64,000 nucleotides of DNA from Bradyrhizobium iriomotense (lineage in GTDB: Bacteria > Pseudomonadota > Alphaproteobacteria > Rhizobiales > Xanthobacteraceae): positions 673,277 through 737,276 of the forward strand of contig NZ_JAFCJZ010000001.1 in assembly GCF_018130765.1 (NCBI RefSeq). The letters are read 5' to 3'. The translations under genes and the position numbers were made by a program. Shown piece after piece: positions 9,965 through 18,835 of this stretch (position 1 is the stretch's first letter; each line of letters starts with the position of its first letter). The notes beneath the pieces are model-generated. The model made no database searches and had not been told where the DNA came from. It was given only the letters and a program-made list of their open reading frames with translations.

Positions 9965-11188
9965 ATGACGACGTTCGCGCGCCGCACTGCGGCTTTTCTG
10001 GCATGCGCCACTTTCGGTTTTGCAACATCCGCCTACGCGCAGGACAAGACCATCAAGATCGGCGTGCTCAACGACATGTCGAGCCTCTACGCCGACATCG
10101 GCGGCCCCAACTCGGTCGCGGCGGTGAAAATGGCGGTCGAGGATTCCGGCCTGAAGGCCAAGGGCTGGACCATCGAGGTCCTCTCCGGCGATCACCAGAA
10201 CAAGCCCGACATCGGCGTCAACATCGCCCGGCAATGGATCGACGCCGACAAGGTCGACGCCATCGCCGACACGCCGAGCTCCGGCGTTGCGCTCGCGGTG
10301 AGCAACCTCGTCAAGGAAAAGAACTCGGTGCTGCTCAATTCGGGCGCGGCGACCGCAGATCTGACCGGCAAGGCCTGCACGCCCAACACCGTCTCCTTCA
10401 CCTACGACACCTACATGCTCGCCAACGGCACCGGCAAGGCGCTGACCAAGGCGGGCGGTGACAGCTGGTTCTTCCTGACCGCGGACTACGCGTTCGGCCA
10501 TGCGCTGGAGCGCGACACCAGTTCCGTCGTGACGGCTACCGGCGGCAAGGTGCTCGGCGGCGTGAGGCACCCGCTGAACACGGCGGACTTCTCCTCCTTC
10601 CTGCTCCAGGCGCAGTCCTCCAAGGCGAAGATCATCGGTCTTGCCAATGCGGGCGGCGACACCACCAATGCGATCAAGCAGGCTGCCGAGTTCGGCATCG
10701 TCTCCGGCGGCCAGAAGCTCGCGGCGCTGCTGCTGTTCATCAACGACGTGCATTCGCTCGGCCTGAAGACCGCGCAGGGCCTGACCTTCACCGAGTCCTT
10801 CTACTGGGATCTCAACGATCAGACCCGCGAATGGTCGAAGCGCTTCCAGAAGGTTTCGCCCAAGGGCGCGATGCCCTCGATGACGGTTGCGGGCCTCTAT
10901 GCCGAGATCCTGCATTACCTGAAGGCGATGGACGCGATCGGCAGCAATCCGCATGACGGCGCCAAGGTCGTCGCCAAGATGAAGGAGCTTCCGACCGACG
11001 ATCCGCTGTTCGGCAAGGGCCCGCTGCGCGCCGACGGCCGCCGCCTCATCCCGGCCTATCTGTTCGAGGTGAAGAAGCCTGAGGAGTCGAAGGGCCCGTG
11101 GGACTATTACAAGCTGGTCGCCACCATCGCCCCGGAAGACGCCGCCAAGCCGCTCGAGGCGAGCGACTGTCCGCTGGTGAAGAAGTAA
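9965..11188 (+). CDS. Liv-type ABC transporter substrate-binding protein (orphan)
   Basis: 407 residues from the ATG at 9965, preceded by GGAGGAGACC. The signal peptide is about 1-24 (MTTFARRTAAFLACATFGFATSAYA, then QDKTIK). The mature part is a type-1 binding fold of the LivJ/LivK class (IKIGVLNDMSSLYADIGG, GVALAVSNLVKEKN). It is a close paralogue of the binding protein at 27645-28865: the two share many blocks, including RHPLNTADFSSFLLQAQ, GPWDYYKLV and CPLVKK at the end. No permease or ATPase genes are adjacent, so it may feed the liv transporter encoded 15-20 kb away. The ligand is uncertain. Confidence 0.93.
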   Translation: MTTFARRTAAFLACATFGFATSAYAQDKTIKIGVLNDMSSLYADIGGPNSVAAVKMAVEDSGLKAKGWTIEVLSGDHQNKPDIGVNIARQWIDADKVDAIADTPSSGVALAVSNLVKEKNSVLLNSGAATADLTGKACTPNTVSFTYDTYMLANGTGKALTKAGGDSWFFLTADYAFGHALERDTSSVVTATGGKVLGGVRHPLNTADFSSFLLQAQSSKAKIIGLANAGGDTTNAIKQAAEFGIVSGGQKLAALLLFINDVHSLGLKTAQGLTFTESFYWDLNDQTREWSKRFQKVSPKGAMPSMTVAGLYAEILHYLKAMDAIGSNPHDGAKVVAKMKELPTDDPLFGKGPLRADGRRLIPAYLFEVKKPEESKGPWDYYKLVATIAPEDAAKPLEASDCPLVKK

Positions 11189-11279
11189 ATCAAGCAGAAG
11201 GCGGGCAAGGCACCGCGTGCGTCGTGCCCGCATTCACTTACAGGGGTGGAAATACACCGGAGCAGTATCCCCTCGGTCG

Positions 11280-14200
11280 CTACCAAGTATAGCGTGCCAG
11301 GCCCTTTCCGGCGAAGCTCGAGGTGACGCTTGAGAACTCACCCTCGAAGGTTGCCACGAGCGAGAACCCGTTCAGCCATCTCATTTCGGCTGTCGCGGAA
11401 GTAAGCGCAGCATCCCGCGCTGGCGACGCCCCGCCCACAACAAAGGATGCGCCTGGCAACGTCTGGAAGGTCGCGGCAATGCTGCGATCGGTGTTGTAGT
11501 CGTGTGCCCAGCCGAAGCGGCTGCGTAGGGTCAGGATCGAACTCGACCATGCAAACGACCTGTCGGTACGAAAGCCGAGTTCCGAGCGCGGCGACGTTAC
11601 GTTCTTGGCGGCATAGGCCAGCGCAAAGGTGTTGGTGCCGCCAACGGCTTGTTCGGCGTAATTCGGCAGTTCGAAGCTTGTAAATTGCGCGGCGGCATAG
11701 GGTGTGACTCCCACACCGACCCATGGGCTGATGAAGCGATAGCCGCCTTCGAGACGCCCAGCCCACGCATTGGCGTTGAACTGCGCACGCAATTGGTCAG
11801 CGCCGGCAATCGTAACCGTCCGGTTGGTCGTGACGTCCTGCCAGCCATAGGCCAAAGCGGCCGAGACGTACGCAGCACCGGCCGCATGGAGGACATTTGC
11901 ACCGGCCTGGAACAGGTCGGATCGGCTTGAACCAAGACCATTGGCGACAACGAAGTTGGTGCCACCGCCTGCGAGCGCGAAACCGACCTGTGTGAATGGT
12001 GAGATCCGGTATGCAGCGCCGACGGCCGCGCCGCCGATGCGGCTTGTAGCCGCATTCGATCCCTGTACCGCATTGCCATCGGTGGTCTGCGAACCGCCAA
12101 AGCCCGCGCCCCAAACCTGCCAGCGCTGGTCGAAACCGGCAGCCGCCGTTGCTTTGGTGATCATGGCATAGGCGTCACGTTCGGAGCCGGAGCGGCGGCG
12201 ACCGCCGCTTGCATAGCTATCGACCGTCCCCTCGTCCTGAAATGAAGTCGCTGTCGACGCAATCCTATCCCGTCCTGCAGCCAATGGATCGGTCAGCAAA
12301 TTGACGAACAGGCTCATTACGTCGAACGTCGTCTGCTGTGAGCCCGTCGCTACCTCGCCTGACGCCTGCGTCAGGTTTGCCGGAACGTTCCCGCTGAAGA
12401 TGCCGCCATATGCGGCAGGCACGCTGCCGAAGGAATTGAACGCATGATCCAGCACGGTGGCGACCGCGCGCTGGTTCTTATTGAGGCCGGTGATTTGCGC
12501 AAGACCCGAGCCCAGAACGAGTTGTACCGTATTGCCCGAATATGTCAGCGAGCCGGAAATTCCGGTTGGCGTCGCCACGGAATCAAACCGGGAGCCGTTC
12601 AGCGTCGCAGCACTCAGGATGGTGTAGGGCGAATTGAATCGGAGGGTACCGTCGGCGAGAGCAACCCGGACCGTGCCGGCCAGCGTCGCCGCCCCCGTCA
12701 CATTGGTGAGGTCGGAGGCGGACGACGACACCTGGACCAGGTAGGCCGAAGCGGCCGTGAACACGAGGCCACCCTGAACGGCAATTGTCCCGATCGAATT
12801 GCCTGGAGAGAGAATACCGCCGCTGACGACTGTGTTACCGACGGTGCCGATGCCACCGAGAGTCCCGCCGGCGTTGACCACGAGATTGTTTGCCGACGCG
12901 ATATTGCCATTCACGATGAGCGCGCCGCCATTGACATGAATGTCACCAGCAAAGGTGCCAGTGCCGGTCAGCGTCCAAATCGAATCGCTCACCTTGTTGA
13001 AGTCACTGAATCCCTGATACTGGGCAGCCGCACCCAACGCGCTGACATCGAAGGTCGCGGCACCGCTGCCGCCAAGCTGGAACGTATCGCTGCCGCCGCC
13101 AAGCACGTTGCCGGTGATGACCGATCCAGGCGCGAGCGTGAGAACGTTGCCACTACCGGCAAATTGTATGGCGGCCGTCCCGCCGCTGATGGTCCCTGCA
13201 TTGAAGACGGACGACCCGCCCATCCCCGCATAGATGCCGTTGCCCGCGAGGCCCGAGATCGCGCCGTAATTGATCACCGAAACGGATCCAGCGCTGGCGC
13301 GGACGCCGGTGTCGCCGCCACTGATCTGCGCTCCAGCATAGTTGGTCACCACCGCACTCGTCTCGGCGCGAATGGCGTAGCCAAAGCCACCGACACTTAT
13401 GTTTCCGGAATTAACGACGGTTGCGACGCCATTGCTGGCATAGATCCCGTTGTTGATCAGGCTCGTGATCTGCGCGCCAACGCCATTGGTGACATTGACA
13501 TCGGCAAAGGCATAGATGGCAGTGTAGTTGAGGCCGGCAATGGTCCCCAGGTTGGTAACGTTGGCAGAGCCCAGATTGGCCGCCATTCCACCGCTCACAC
13601 TCCCACCGGCGCCGTTCGTCATCGTCAGATTGGCCTGCGCAGAGACTGCAATACCGGTCGTGCTCGAGATTGTGCCGTAATTTGTCGCCGTGATCGATCC
13701 GCTGTTGGTGCGGAGGGCATCCGTGGCACCGGTAATGGTTCCGGTGGCCGCGTTGGTGACGTCCATATTGCCGGTTGCCTCCAGACCATAGTTGGCGGTG
13801 CCGGTAATCGTGCCGGCATTGGTGACGTTCAACACTTGGTTGGCCTGGACGCCGCTTGTCCCGCCGGAAATCAGGCCGCCCGCAGCGTTGGAGACGATCC
13901 CCGTCCCGTAGGCAATGACACCGTAAGAGGTGCCGATGATATTGCCGGCATTGGTGACATTCCCGATGGCGGAATAGCCGGAATTGACGCCGAGATCGCC
14001 GGTGATGATGCCGCCGACATTGTTGGTAACCGTGGCGTTGACAAAGGCGAACACGCCAATGTTTGCGTTGCCCGTGATCGTGCCGGAGTTGACGACAGTC
14101 ACACTGCCATTGTTCGAGCCGACGCCGGATGCGGCCGTGCCGGTGATAGTGGCGCCGGTATTGTTGGTGACGGTGACGTCATTTTGAGAGAAGACGCCGT

Positions 14201-14552
14201 TCGTTGCGCCGGTGATGTTTCCCGAATTGCTGACCGTCGCGCTGCCGATATTGATTCCGCTATTCGCGCTGCCTGTGACAGCGGCGCCGCTCACAACATT
14301 GATGGCAATACCGGTCTGATTGCCCGTCCCGTAACCGGCGGTCCCGTTCTGATCGGTCGTCATGCCCGAGCATGTAATGGTCGTGCCTGGCGGAGGATTG
14401 GGGCTATTGTCGGCCGCCGGCGAACAGGTCGCATACGCCCCACCCGTCAGAGCCAGCGTGACGGGAGCCGTGGTCGCGATTGCAGTGGCAACTCGCCAAA
14501 TCAGCAAGCGCCGCCGAGGGAAACACCATATCCGAACCGGCAGGCGCGACAT
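11280..14552 (-). CDS. Autotransporter with outer-membrane beta-barrel
   Basis: 1090 residues. The signal peptide is long (about 1-42, ending GGAYATC). The passenger (about 60-480) is built from short repeats of the form VTNAGTITG / VVNSGTITGNAN, typical of a right-handed beta-helix. An autotransporter-associated strand region follows (GGALIVNGNIASANNLVVNAGGTLGG; LSPGNSIGTIAVQGG). The last 270 or so residues form the beta-barrel, beginning near FDQRWQVWGAGFGG and ending in the aromatic RYTW expected for BamA recognition. No protease or adhesion motif is evident. It is likely surface-exposed. It lies convergent to the binding-protein gene. Confidence 0.93.
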   Translation of the reverse strand: MSRLPVRIWCFPRRRLLIWRVATAIATTAPVTLALTGGAYATCSPAADNSPNPPPGTTITCSGMTTDQNGTAGYGTGNQTGIAINVVSGAAVTGSANSGINIGSATVSNSGNITGATNGVFSQNDVTVTNNTGATITGTAASGVGSNNGSVTVVNSGTITGNANIGVFAFVNATVTNNVGGIITGDLGVNSGYSAIGNVTNAGNIIGTSYGVIAYGTGIVSNAAGGLISGGTSGVQANQVLNVTNAGTITGTANYGLEATGNMDVTNAATGTITGATDALRTNSGSITATNYGTISSTTGIAVSAQANLTMTNGAGGSVSGGMAANLGSANVTNLGTIAGLNYTAIYAFADVNVTNGVGAQITSLINNGIYASNGVATVVNSGNISVGGFGYAIRAETSAVVTNYAGAQISGGDTGVRASAGSVSVINYGAISGLAGNGIYAGMGGSSVFNAGTISGGTAAIQFAGSGNVLTLAPGSVITGNVLGGGSDTFQLGGSGAATFDVSALGAAAQYQGFSDFNKVSDSIWTLTGTGTFAGDIHVNGGALIVNGNIASANNLVVNAGGTLGGIGTVGNTVVSGGILSPGNSIGTIAVQGGLVFTAASAYLVQVSSSASDLTNVTGAATLAGTVRVALADGTLRFNSPYTILSAATLNGSRFDSVATPTGISGSLTYSGNTVQLVLGSGLAQITGLNKNQRAVATVLDHAFNSFGSVPAAYGGIFSGNVPANLTQASGEVATGSQQTTFDVMSLFVNLLTDPLAAGRDRIASTATSFQDEGTVDSYASGGRRRSGSERDAYAMITKATAAAGFDQRWQVWGAGFGGSQTTDGNAVQGSNAATSRIGGAAVGAAYRISPFTQVGFALAGGGTNFVVANGLGSSRSDLFQAGANVLHAAGAAYVSAALAYGWQDVTTNRTVTIAGADQLRAQFNANAWAGRLEGGYRFISPWVGVGVTPYAAAQFTSFELPNYAEQAVGGTNTFALAYAAKNVTSPRSELGFRTDRSFAWSSSILTLRSRFGWAHDYNTDRSIAATFQTLPGASFVVGGASPARDAALTSATAEMRWLNGFSLVATFEGEFSSVTSSFAGKGLARYTW

Positions 14553-14615
14553 TTGAATGGCTTGCTTCCGAGGCGTCGGCCGCCCCGGCTTTCAATTGGA
14601 AAAAGAACGAATCAA

Positions 14616-14632
14616 CAGATTTATTTAATCTG
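14616..14632. promoter_or_regulatory. AT-rich inverted repeat upstream of the autotransporter
   Basis: CAGATT-TATTT-AATCTG, an inverted repeat with 6-bp arms in a conspicuously AT-rich patch, about 64 nt before the autotransporter start. It could be an operator or part of the promoter. No regulator can be named, and the assignment rests on symmetry and position only. Confidence 0.35.
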
Positions 14633-14728
14633 CTAAGTATCGCCGCCGAAAGGCTCCATGCACGTACGTCTGGCGAGATTCCGACGAATTGGAAATACTG
14701 TTGCGAATTGGCGACAGCCGCAACCGCC

Positions 14729-16003
14729 CTATTTGCTGCCACCAGCCTGGCAAGCGGATGCAACCGTCGCCAGCGCCCGCACCGCAATTGCGACACACAC
14801 CACCATCAACACCGCCGCCAGCAAGAACGGCGCGCCGGGCAGATGCAGCGGCGCACTGGTGCCGATGAAATAGGAAAAGGTCAGCGTGAACAGGAACGGG
14901 CCGACGAGCTGCGACACGCTCTGCACGCTCGCGGTCGCGCCCTGCAGCTTGCCCTGCTGATCGGGCGCGACCAGCCGCGTCATCAGCGATTGCATGGCGG
15001 CCCCCGAGATGCCCCATAGCGACATCACGGGAATGCCGATCCAGAACAGCGGCCCGGTCGGCGCAGCCCCGAAGATCACGAAGCCGATCGCGCCACAGCA
15101 CAGGCCGAGCAACAATGCCTTTCGCTCGCCAAGCACGCGCACGATCGGGCCGATGGCGAGCCCCTGCACCACCATGGCGCAGATGCCGACCATCGCCAGC
15201 GTCAGGCCCACCGTCTTGGAATCCCAGCCGTAGCGATAGGTCGCATAGAGCACGAAGGTCGAAGGCAGCACGACATGCGCGACCTGCGCGATAAAGTTGA
15301 CGATCGAAAGCCCGGCCAGCGCTGCGTTGGAACGGAGCAGACGCAGCGCCCCGACAGGATTGGCGCTGGTCCAGCGGAACGGCGCGCGCTTTTCCGGCAC
15401 CAGCGATTCCGGCAGCACCAGCAAGCCATAGAGCGCATTGGCAAAGCTCAGGGCTGCCGAGGCCCAGAACGGCAGGCGCGGATCGATGTCGCCGAGCAGC
15501 CCGCCCAGCGCCGGACCCAGGATGAAGCCGGCGCCGAAGGCGGCACCAATCCTGCCGAACACCGCCGCGCGCCGCTCGGGCGGCGTGATGTCAGCGATAT
15601 AGGCAAACGCGGTCGAGATGCTGGCCGAGGTAATGCCTGAGATCACGCGGCCGATAAACAGCCACACCAGCGACGGCGCGAGCGCCATCAGCACATAGTC
15701 GGCGGCGAGGCCGAAATTCGACAGCAGCACCACCGGACGGCGCCCGAAGCGATCGGACAGCGCACCTAAAACCGGCGAGAACACGAACTGCATCAGCGCC
15801 CAGGCGGTGCCGAACAGGCCGAAGATGCGGGCCGCATGCGCGGTGTCGTTGTCGACGAAGCCCTCGATCAGCTTTGGCAGGACCGGCATGATCACGCCGA
15901 GCGCGATCATGTCGAGCAGGATGGTGACGAAGATGAAGGCGACTGCACCGCGCCGGACTGGCGCTGCGCCCTGCGCCATCGCCTCGCCGGCGCCGTCGCT
16001 CAC
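14729..16003 (-). CDS. MFS efflux transporter (Tet-like, 12 TM)
   Basis: 424 residues from a GTG at 16003 that overlaps the der stop as GTGA; an ATG at 15979 would give 416 residues. The coupling favours the GTG. The sequence shows MFS motif A ([17 protein letters not shown]) and about 12 hydrophobic segments, and resembles TCR/Tet multidrug exporters ([20 protein letters not shown]). It is an inner-membrane, proton-driven transporter; drug efflux is the family expectation but the substrate is unknown. Translational coupling of an MFS gene to the ribosome-assembly GTPase gene is probably incidental. Confidence 0.9.
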   Translation of the reverse strand: MSDGAGEAMAQGAAPVRRGAVAFIFVTILLDMIALGVIMPVLPKLIEGFVDNDTAHAARIFGLFGTAWALMQFVFSPVLGALSDRFGRRPVVLLSNFGLAADYVLMALAPSLVWLFIGRVISGITSASISTAFAYIADITPPERRAAVFGRIGAAFGAGFILGPALGGLLGDIDPRLPFWASAALSFANALYGLLVLPESLVPEKRAPFRWTSANPVGALRLLRSNAALAGLSIVNFIAQVAHVVLPSTFVLYATYRYGWDSKTVGLTLAMVGICAMVVQGLAIGPIVRVLGERKALLLGLCCGAIGFVIFGAAPTGPLFWIGIPVMSLWGISGAAMQSLMTRLVAPDQQGKLQGATASVQSVSQLVGPFLFTLTFSYFIGTSAPLHLPGAPFLLAAVLMVVCVAIAVRALATVASACQAGGSK

Positions 16004-17382
16004 GACGGCCGCTTGCGCTTGTGCGCGAAGGGATTGGCCTTCTCGCGCAGGGTGATGCGCACCGGCGTGCCCGGCAGCTCGAAGGTCTCGCGCATGGAGT
16101 TGGTGAGATAGCGCAGATAGGACTGCGGCACCGCATCGGCCCGCGAACAGAACAGCACGAAGCTCGGCGGACGCGCCTTGGTCTGCGTGATGTAATTCAG
16201 CTTCAGCCTGCGGCCGGACACTGCGGGCGGCGGATTGGCCTGGATCGCCTGCTCGAACCAGCGATTGAGCGCCGCGGTCGGCACGCGCCTGTTCCAGATC
16301 GCGTAGGCGTCCTGGATCGCCTGCATCAGCCGATCGATGCCCTCGCCCATCAGGCCCGAGACGGCGACGATGGGCACGCCCTTGACCTGCGGCAGCCAGT
16401 GATCGGCATCGCGGCGCAGACCCGAGATCGCGCCGCCGCCCTTGGTCTCCATCAGGTCCCATTTGTTGACGGCGAGCACGACCGCGCGGCCCTCGCGCTC
16501 GATCAGGTCGGCGATTCGCAGGTCCTGCTCCTCGAAGCGGTTCTGCGAATCCATCATGAGCACGACGACTTCGGCAAAGCGCACCGCACGGAGCGCGTCG
16601 GCAACCGAGAGCTTTTCCAGCTTCTCCTCGATGCGCGAGCGGCGCCGCAATCCTGCGGTGTCGAACACGCGGAAATCGCGCCCCTTCCAGTTGATCTCGA
16701 CCGCGATGGAATCGCGCGTCGTGCCCGCTTCCGGGCTCGTCAGCAGGCGCTCCTCACCGAGCAGATGGTTGATCAGCGTCGACTTGCCGGCGTTGGGCCG
16801 GCCAACGATGGCGACCCGGATCGGGCGCGTTGCGGCCTCCTCCTCGGAGAGCGGCTCGTCGTCCTCGACCTCATCGTCATCGACGGGCTCCGGCATCAGC
16901 TTGGCGAGTTCGTCGTAGAGTTCGCCCATGCCCTCGCCGTGCTCGGCCGAGATCTGGATGGGATCGCCGAGGCCGAGCGCAAAGGATTCCATCGCACCGG
17001 CATCGCCGTGCTTGCCCTCGCTCTTGTTCGCGATCAGAAGCACCGGCTTGTTGGCCTTACGGGCAAAATCGGCGAAGGCGCGGTCGGTGGGCGTGAGGCC
17101 GATGCGGGCATCGATCACGAAGAACAGCGCGTCGGCCTGCGCGATCGCGGTCTCGGTCTGCTCCTGCATGCGCGCGGTGAGCGAGCCCTTGGCGCCCTCG
17201 TCGAGGCCGGCGGTGTCTATGATGATGAACTGGAGGTCGCCGAGCCTGGCCTCACCCTCGCGGCGATCGCGGGTGACGCCCGGCAGGTCATCGACGAGCG
17301 CGAGCTTCTGCCCAACCAGGCGGTTGAACAGCGTCGACTTGCCGACATTGGGCCGGCCGATGATGGCGATCGTGAAGGACAT
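16000..17382 (-). CDS. der: GTPase Der (EngA), 50S ribosome assembly
   Basis: 460 residues with two tandem GTPase domains. The first P-loop is [14 protein letters not shown] at the N-terminus and the second is [14 protein letters not shown] near residue 195. An acidic linker ([16 protein letters not shown]) lies between them, and a C-terminal KH-like domain ends in a Lys/Arg tail. Der is essential for maturation of the large ribosomal subunit in most bacteria. Length and order are normal. Upstream on the same strand are a lipoprotein and a YfgM-like TPR gene. Confidence 0.98.
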   Translation of the reverse strand: MSFTIAIIGRPNVGKSTLFNRLVGQKLALVDDLPGVTRDRREGEARLGDLQFIIIDTAGLDEGAKGSLTARMQEQTETAIAQADALFFVIDARIGLTPTDRAFADFARKANKPVLLIANKSEGKHGDAGAMESFALGLGDPIQISAEHGEGMGELYDELAKLMPEPVDDDEVEDDEPLSEEEAATRPIRVAIVGRPNAGKSTLINHLLGEERLLTSPEAGTTRDSIAVEINWKGRDFRVFDTAGLRRRSRIEEKLEKLSVADALRAVRFAEVVVLMMDSQNRFEEQDLRIADLIEREGRAVVLAVNKWDLMETKGGGAISGLRRDADHWLPQVKGVPIVAVSGLMGEGIDRLMQAIQDAYAIWNRRVPTAALNRWFEQAIQANPPPAVSGRRLKLNYITQTKARPPSFVLFCSRADAVPQSYLRYLTNSMRETFELPGTPVRITLREKANPFAHKRKRPS

Positions 17383-17432
17383 CGGTCATACGTGCGCTGC
17401 CGGGGCTGCGCCTGTCAATGCAGGTGGAATTA

Positions 17433-17984
17433 TTAGCGCGAGAAGCTACCGCTCGGCATCGGCGCCGGGAAAGCGCCCTGCGATTGCTGCTGCGTGGTCT
17501 GGGTCGGTTGCGCCTGCTGGACCGGCTGATCCGGCGGCGGCGCGGTGGTGCGCTTGCGCACGATCTTCTGCTTGGGCGGGGGAGCAGCCGTGGGCGGCGC
17601 GGCCTCGGGCTGGGCCTCGCCATCGACCTCGCCGGCGGGCGCATCAGCCGGTGCTGCCGCAGCGGCCGGCTGATGGGTCTTCTTCGCCTTCGCACCCTTG
17701 GCCGGTTTGGCCGGCTCGGGCGGCGGCGGCTCGGCAGGCAGGGCCGCAACGGCAGGCGCGTTCGGATCCGGCTGCTGCTGCGCGCCCTTGTACATCTCTT
17801 TCGGGACACCCTGCTCGAGACCCGGAACGCCCTCGGGGAAGACCGGCTTGCGATCGCCCGGCAGCTTCTTCTTGGTGTCGAGGAAGTCGAGCATGTCGCT
17901 TGGATCGAAGCTGGAGCAGCCGCCCAGGACGCCCGTGAAGGCGATCAGGACGGCGGCTGCGATCAAGCGTGGCGTACGGCGCAT
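17433..17984 (-). CDS. Pro/Ala-rich lipoprotein of unknown function
   Basis: 183 residues. The N-terminus is a lipoprotein signal with lipobox LGGC near residue 22 (AFTGVLGGCSSFDPSD). A short conserved-looking stretch (DMLDFLDTKKKLPGDRKPVFPEGVPGLEQGVPKEMY) is followed by a low-complexity region rich in Pro, Ala, Lys and Gln to the end. No known domain is recognised. It lies between the YfgM-like gene and der, the place occupied by bamB in many proteobacteria, but it shows no propeller repeats and is far too short to be BamB. It is probably an anchored periplasmic protein. Confidence 0.8.
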   Translation of the reverse strand: MRRTPRLIAAAVLIAFTGVLGGCSSFDPSDMLDFLDTKKKLPGDRKPVFPEGVPGLEQGVPKEMYKGAQQQPDPNAPAVAALPAEPPPPEPAKPAKGAKAKKTHQPAAAAAPADAPAGEVDGEAQPEAAPPTAAPPPKQKIVRKRTTAPPPDQPVQQAQPTQTTQQQSQGAFPAPMPSGSFSR

Positions 17985-18014
17985 ATCGTATCTCGTCAGG
18001 TCAGAGAGCCGTCG

Positions 18015-18668
18015 TCAGCTTTTGGCGACGGGCGGCAACAGAGCCGCCAGCGCCTCGGCACGGGAACGCAGGCCAGGCGGCGTTTCGCCATCCTCGGCGA
18101 TTGCGTCGAGCCATTTGCGGGCCGCGGTCATGTCGTTGTTGCGCCAGGCCGACAGCGCCAGCATCTCGCGCGCAGTATGGCGGAACGTCGATTTGGGAGT
18201 GGCGGAAGCCTCCAGCCGCTGCTGGATGTCGGCATAGGACGCGCTGTCGACCAGGAGGCCGGCGGCACGGATCCTGGCCATATCCTGCCATTCGCCGCCC
18301 ACGCCGCGGTCGGCGGCAATGTCGTCATACATCTTGGCAGCCGCCTTGGGATCGCGGCTGGCCGCCTCGGCCGCAGCGCGCAGCCGCGCCAGGGTGCGAT
18401 AGCCGAAGGGGGCCTTGGTGGCGAGCTCGGTGAAGGCGGTCTCGGCCTCAGCGTGCTTGCCCTGCTCGGACAGCTCGACGGCCTTCTCGAAGGCAGCGCC
18501 AGCCTCGGCGGCCTTCTGGGCCTCCAGATACTGGTAGCCGCGCCAGCCGCCGACGGCGGCCACGACCAGTACCATCAGGGCGATGAAGTAGATCGAATAC
18601 TTGTCCCACAGCTTCTTGAGCTGTTCGCGACGTACTTCCTCGTCGACTTCGTCAAATAATTCAGACAC
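18015..18668 (-). CDS. YfgM-like membrane-anchored TPR protein
   Basis: 217 residues. A charged N-terminus (MSELFDEVDEEVRREQLKKLWDKYS) leads into one membrane segment (IYFIALMVLVVAAVGGW, about 29-45), followed by periplasmic TPR-like helices. This is the tetratricopeptide_2-like layout of YfgM, an ancillary SecYEG-associated factor that works with periplasmic chaperones in E. coli. Synteny with der supports the call. The predicted topology is N-in, with the TPR domain outside the inner membrane. Confidence 0.88.
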   Translation of the reverse strand: MSELFDEVDEEVRREQLKKLWDKYSIYFIALMVLVVAAVGGWRGYQYLEAQKAAEAGAAFEKAVELSEQGKHAEAETAFTELATKAPFGYRTLARLRAAAEAASRDPKAAAKMYDDIAADRGVGGEWQDMARIRAAGLLVDSASYADIQQRLEASATPKSTFRHTAREMLALSAWRNNDMTAARKWLDAIAEDGETPPGLRSRAEALAALLPPVAKS

Positions 18669-18835
18669 TTATGCTAATCCCATGCCCGTCCGGGTGCGCG
18701 CGCCAAGGCGTTCGCGTCAGGAATCCCGTCCCCCGTGTGGCGGCGAGGTACCCTAACGATATGGCGGTGGCAAGGCAAAGCGAGCCCGATCAAGGCGTTA
18801 ACCACCCGGTAGAAGCCCGGCAGCCACCTGCCCGC

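Noticed and set aside
13000..14300. Possible CRISPR-like or tandem DNA repeats
   Set aside because: The repetition is at protein level (NAGTITG-type beta-helix repeats) with variable spacing and no conserved DNA repeat-spacer pattern.
12444..14636. 730-codon plus-strand open frame
   Set aside because: It lies antisense to the autotransporter, whose signal peptide, repeats and barrel are clear. The antisense protein has no domain and arises from repeat-driven codon bias.
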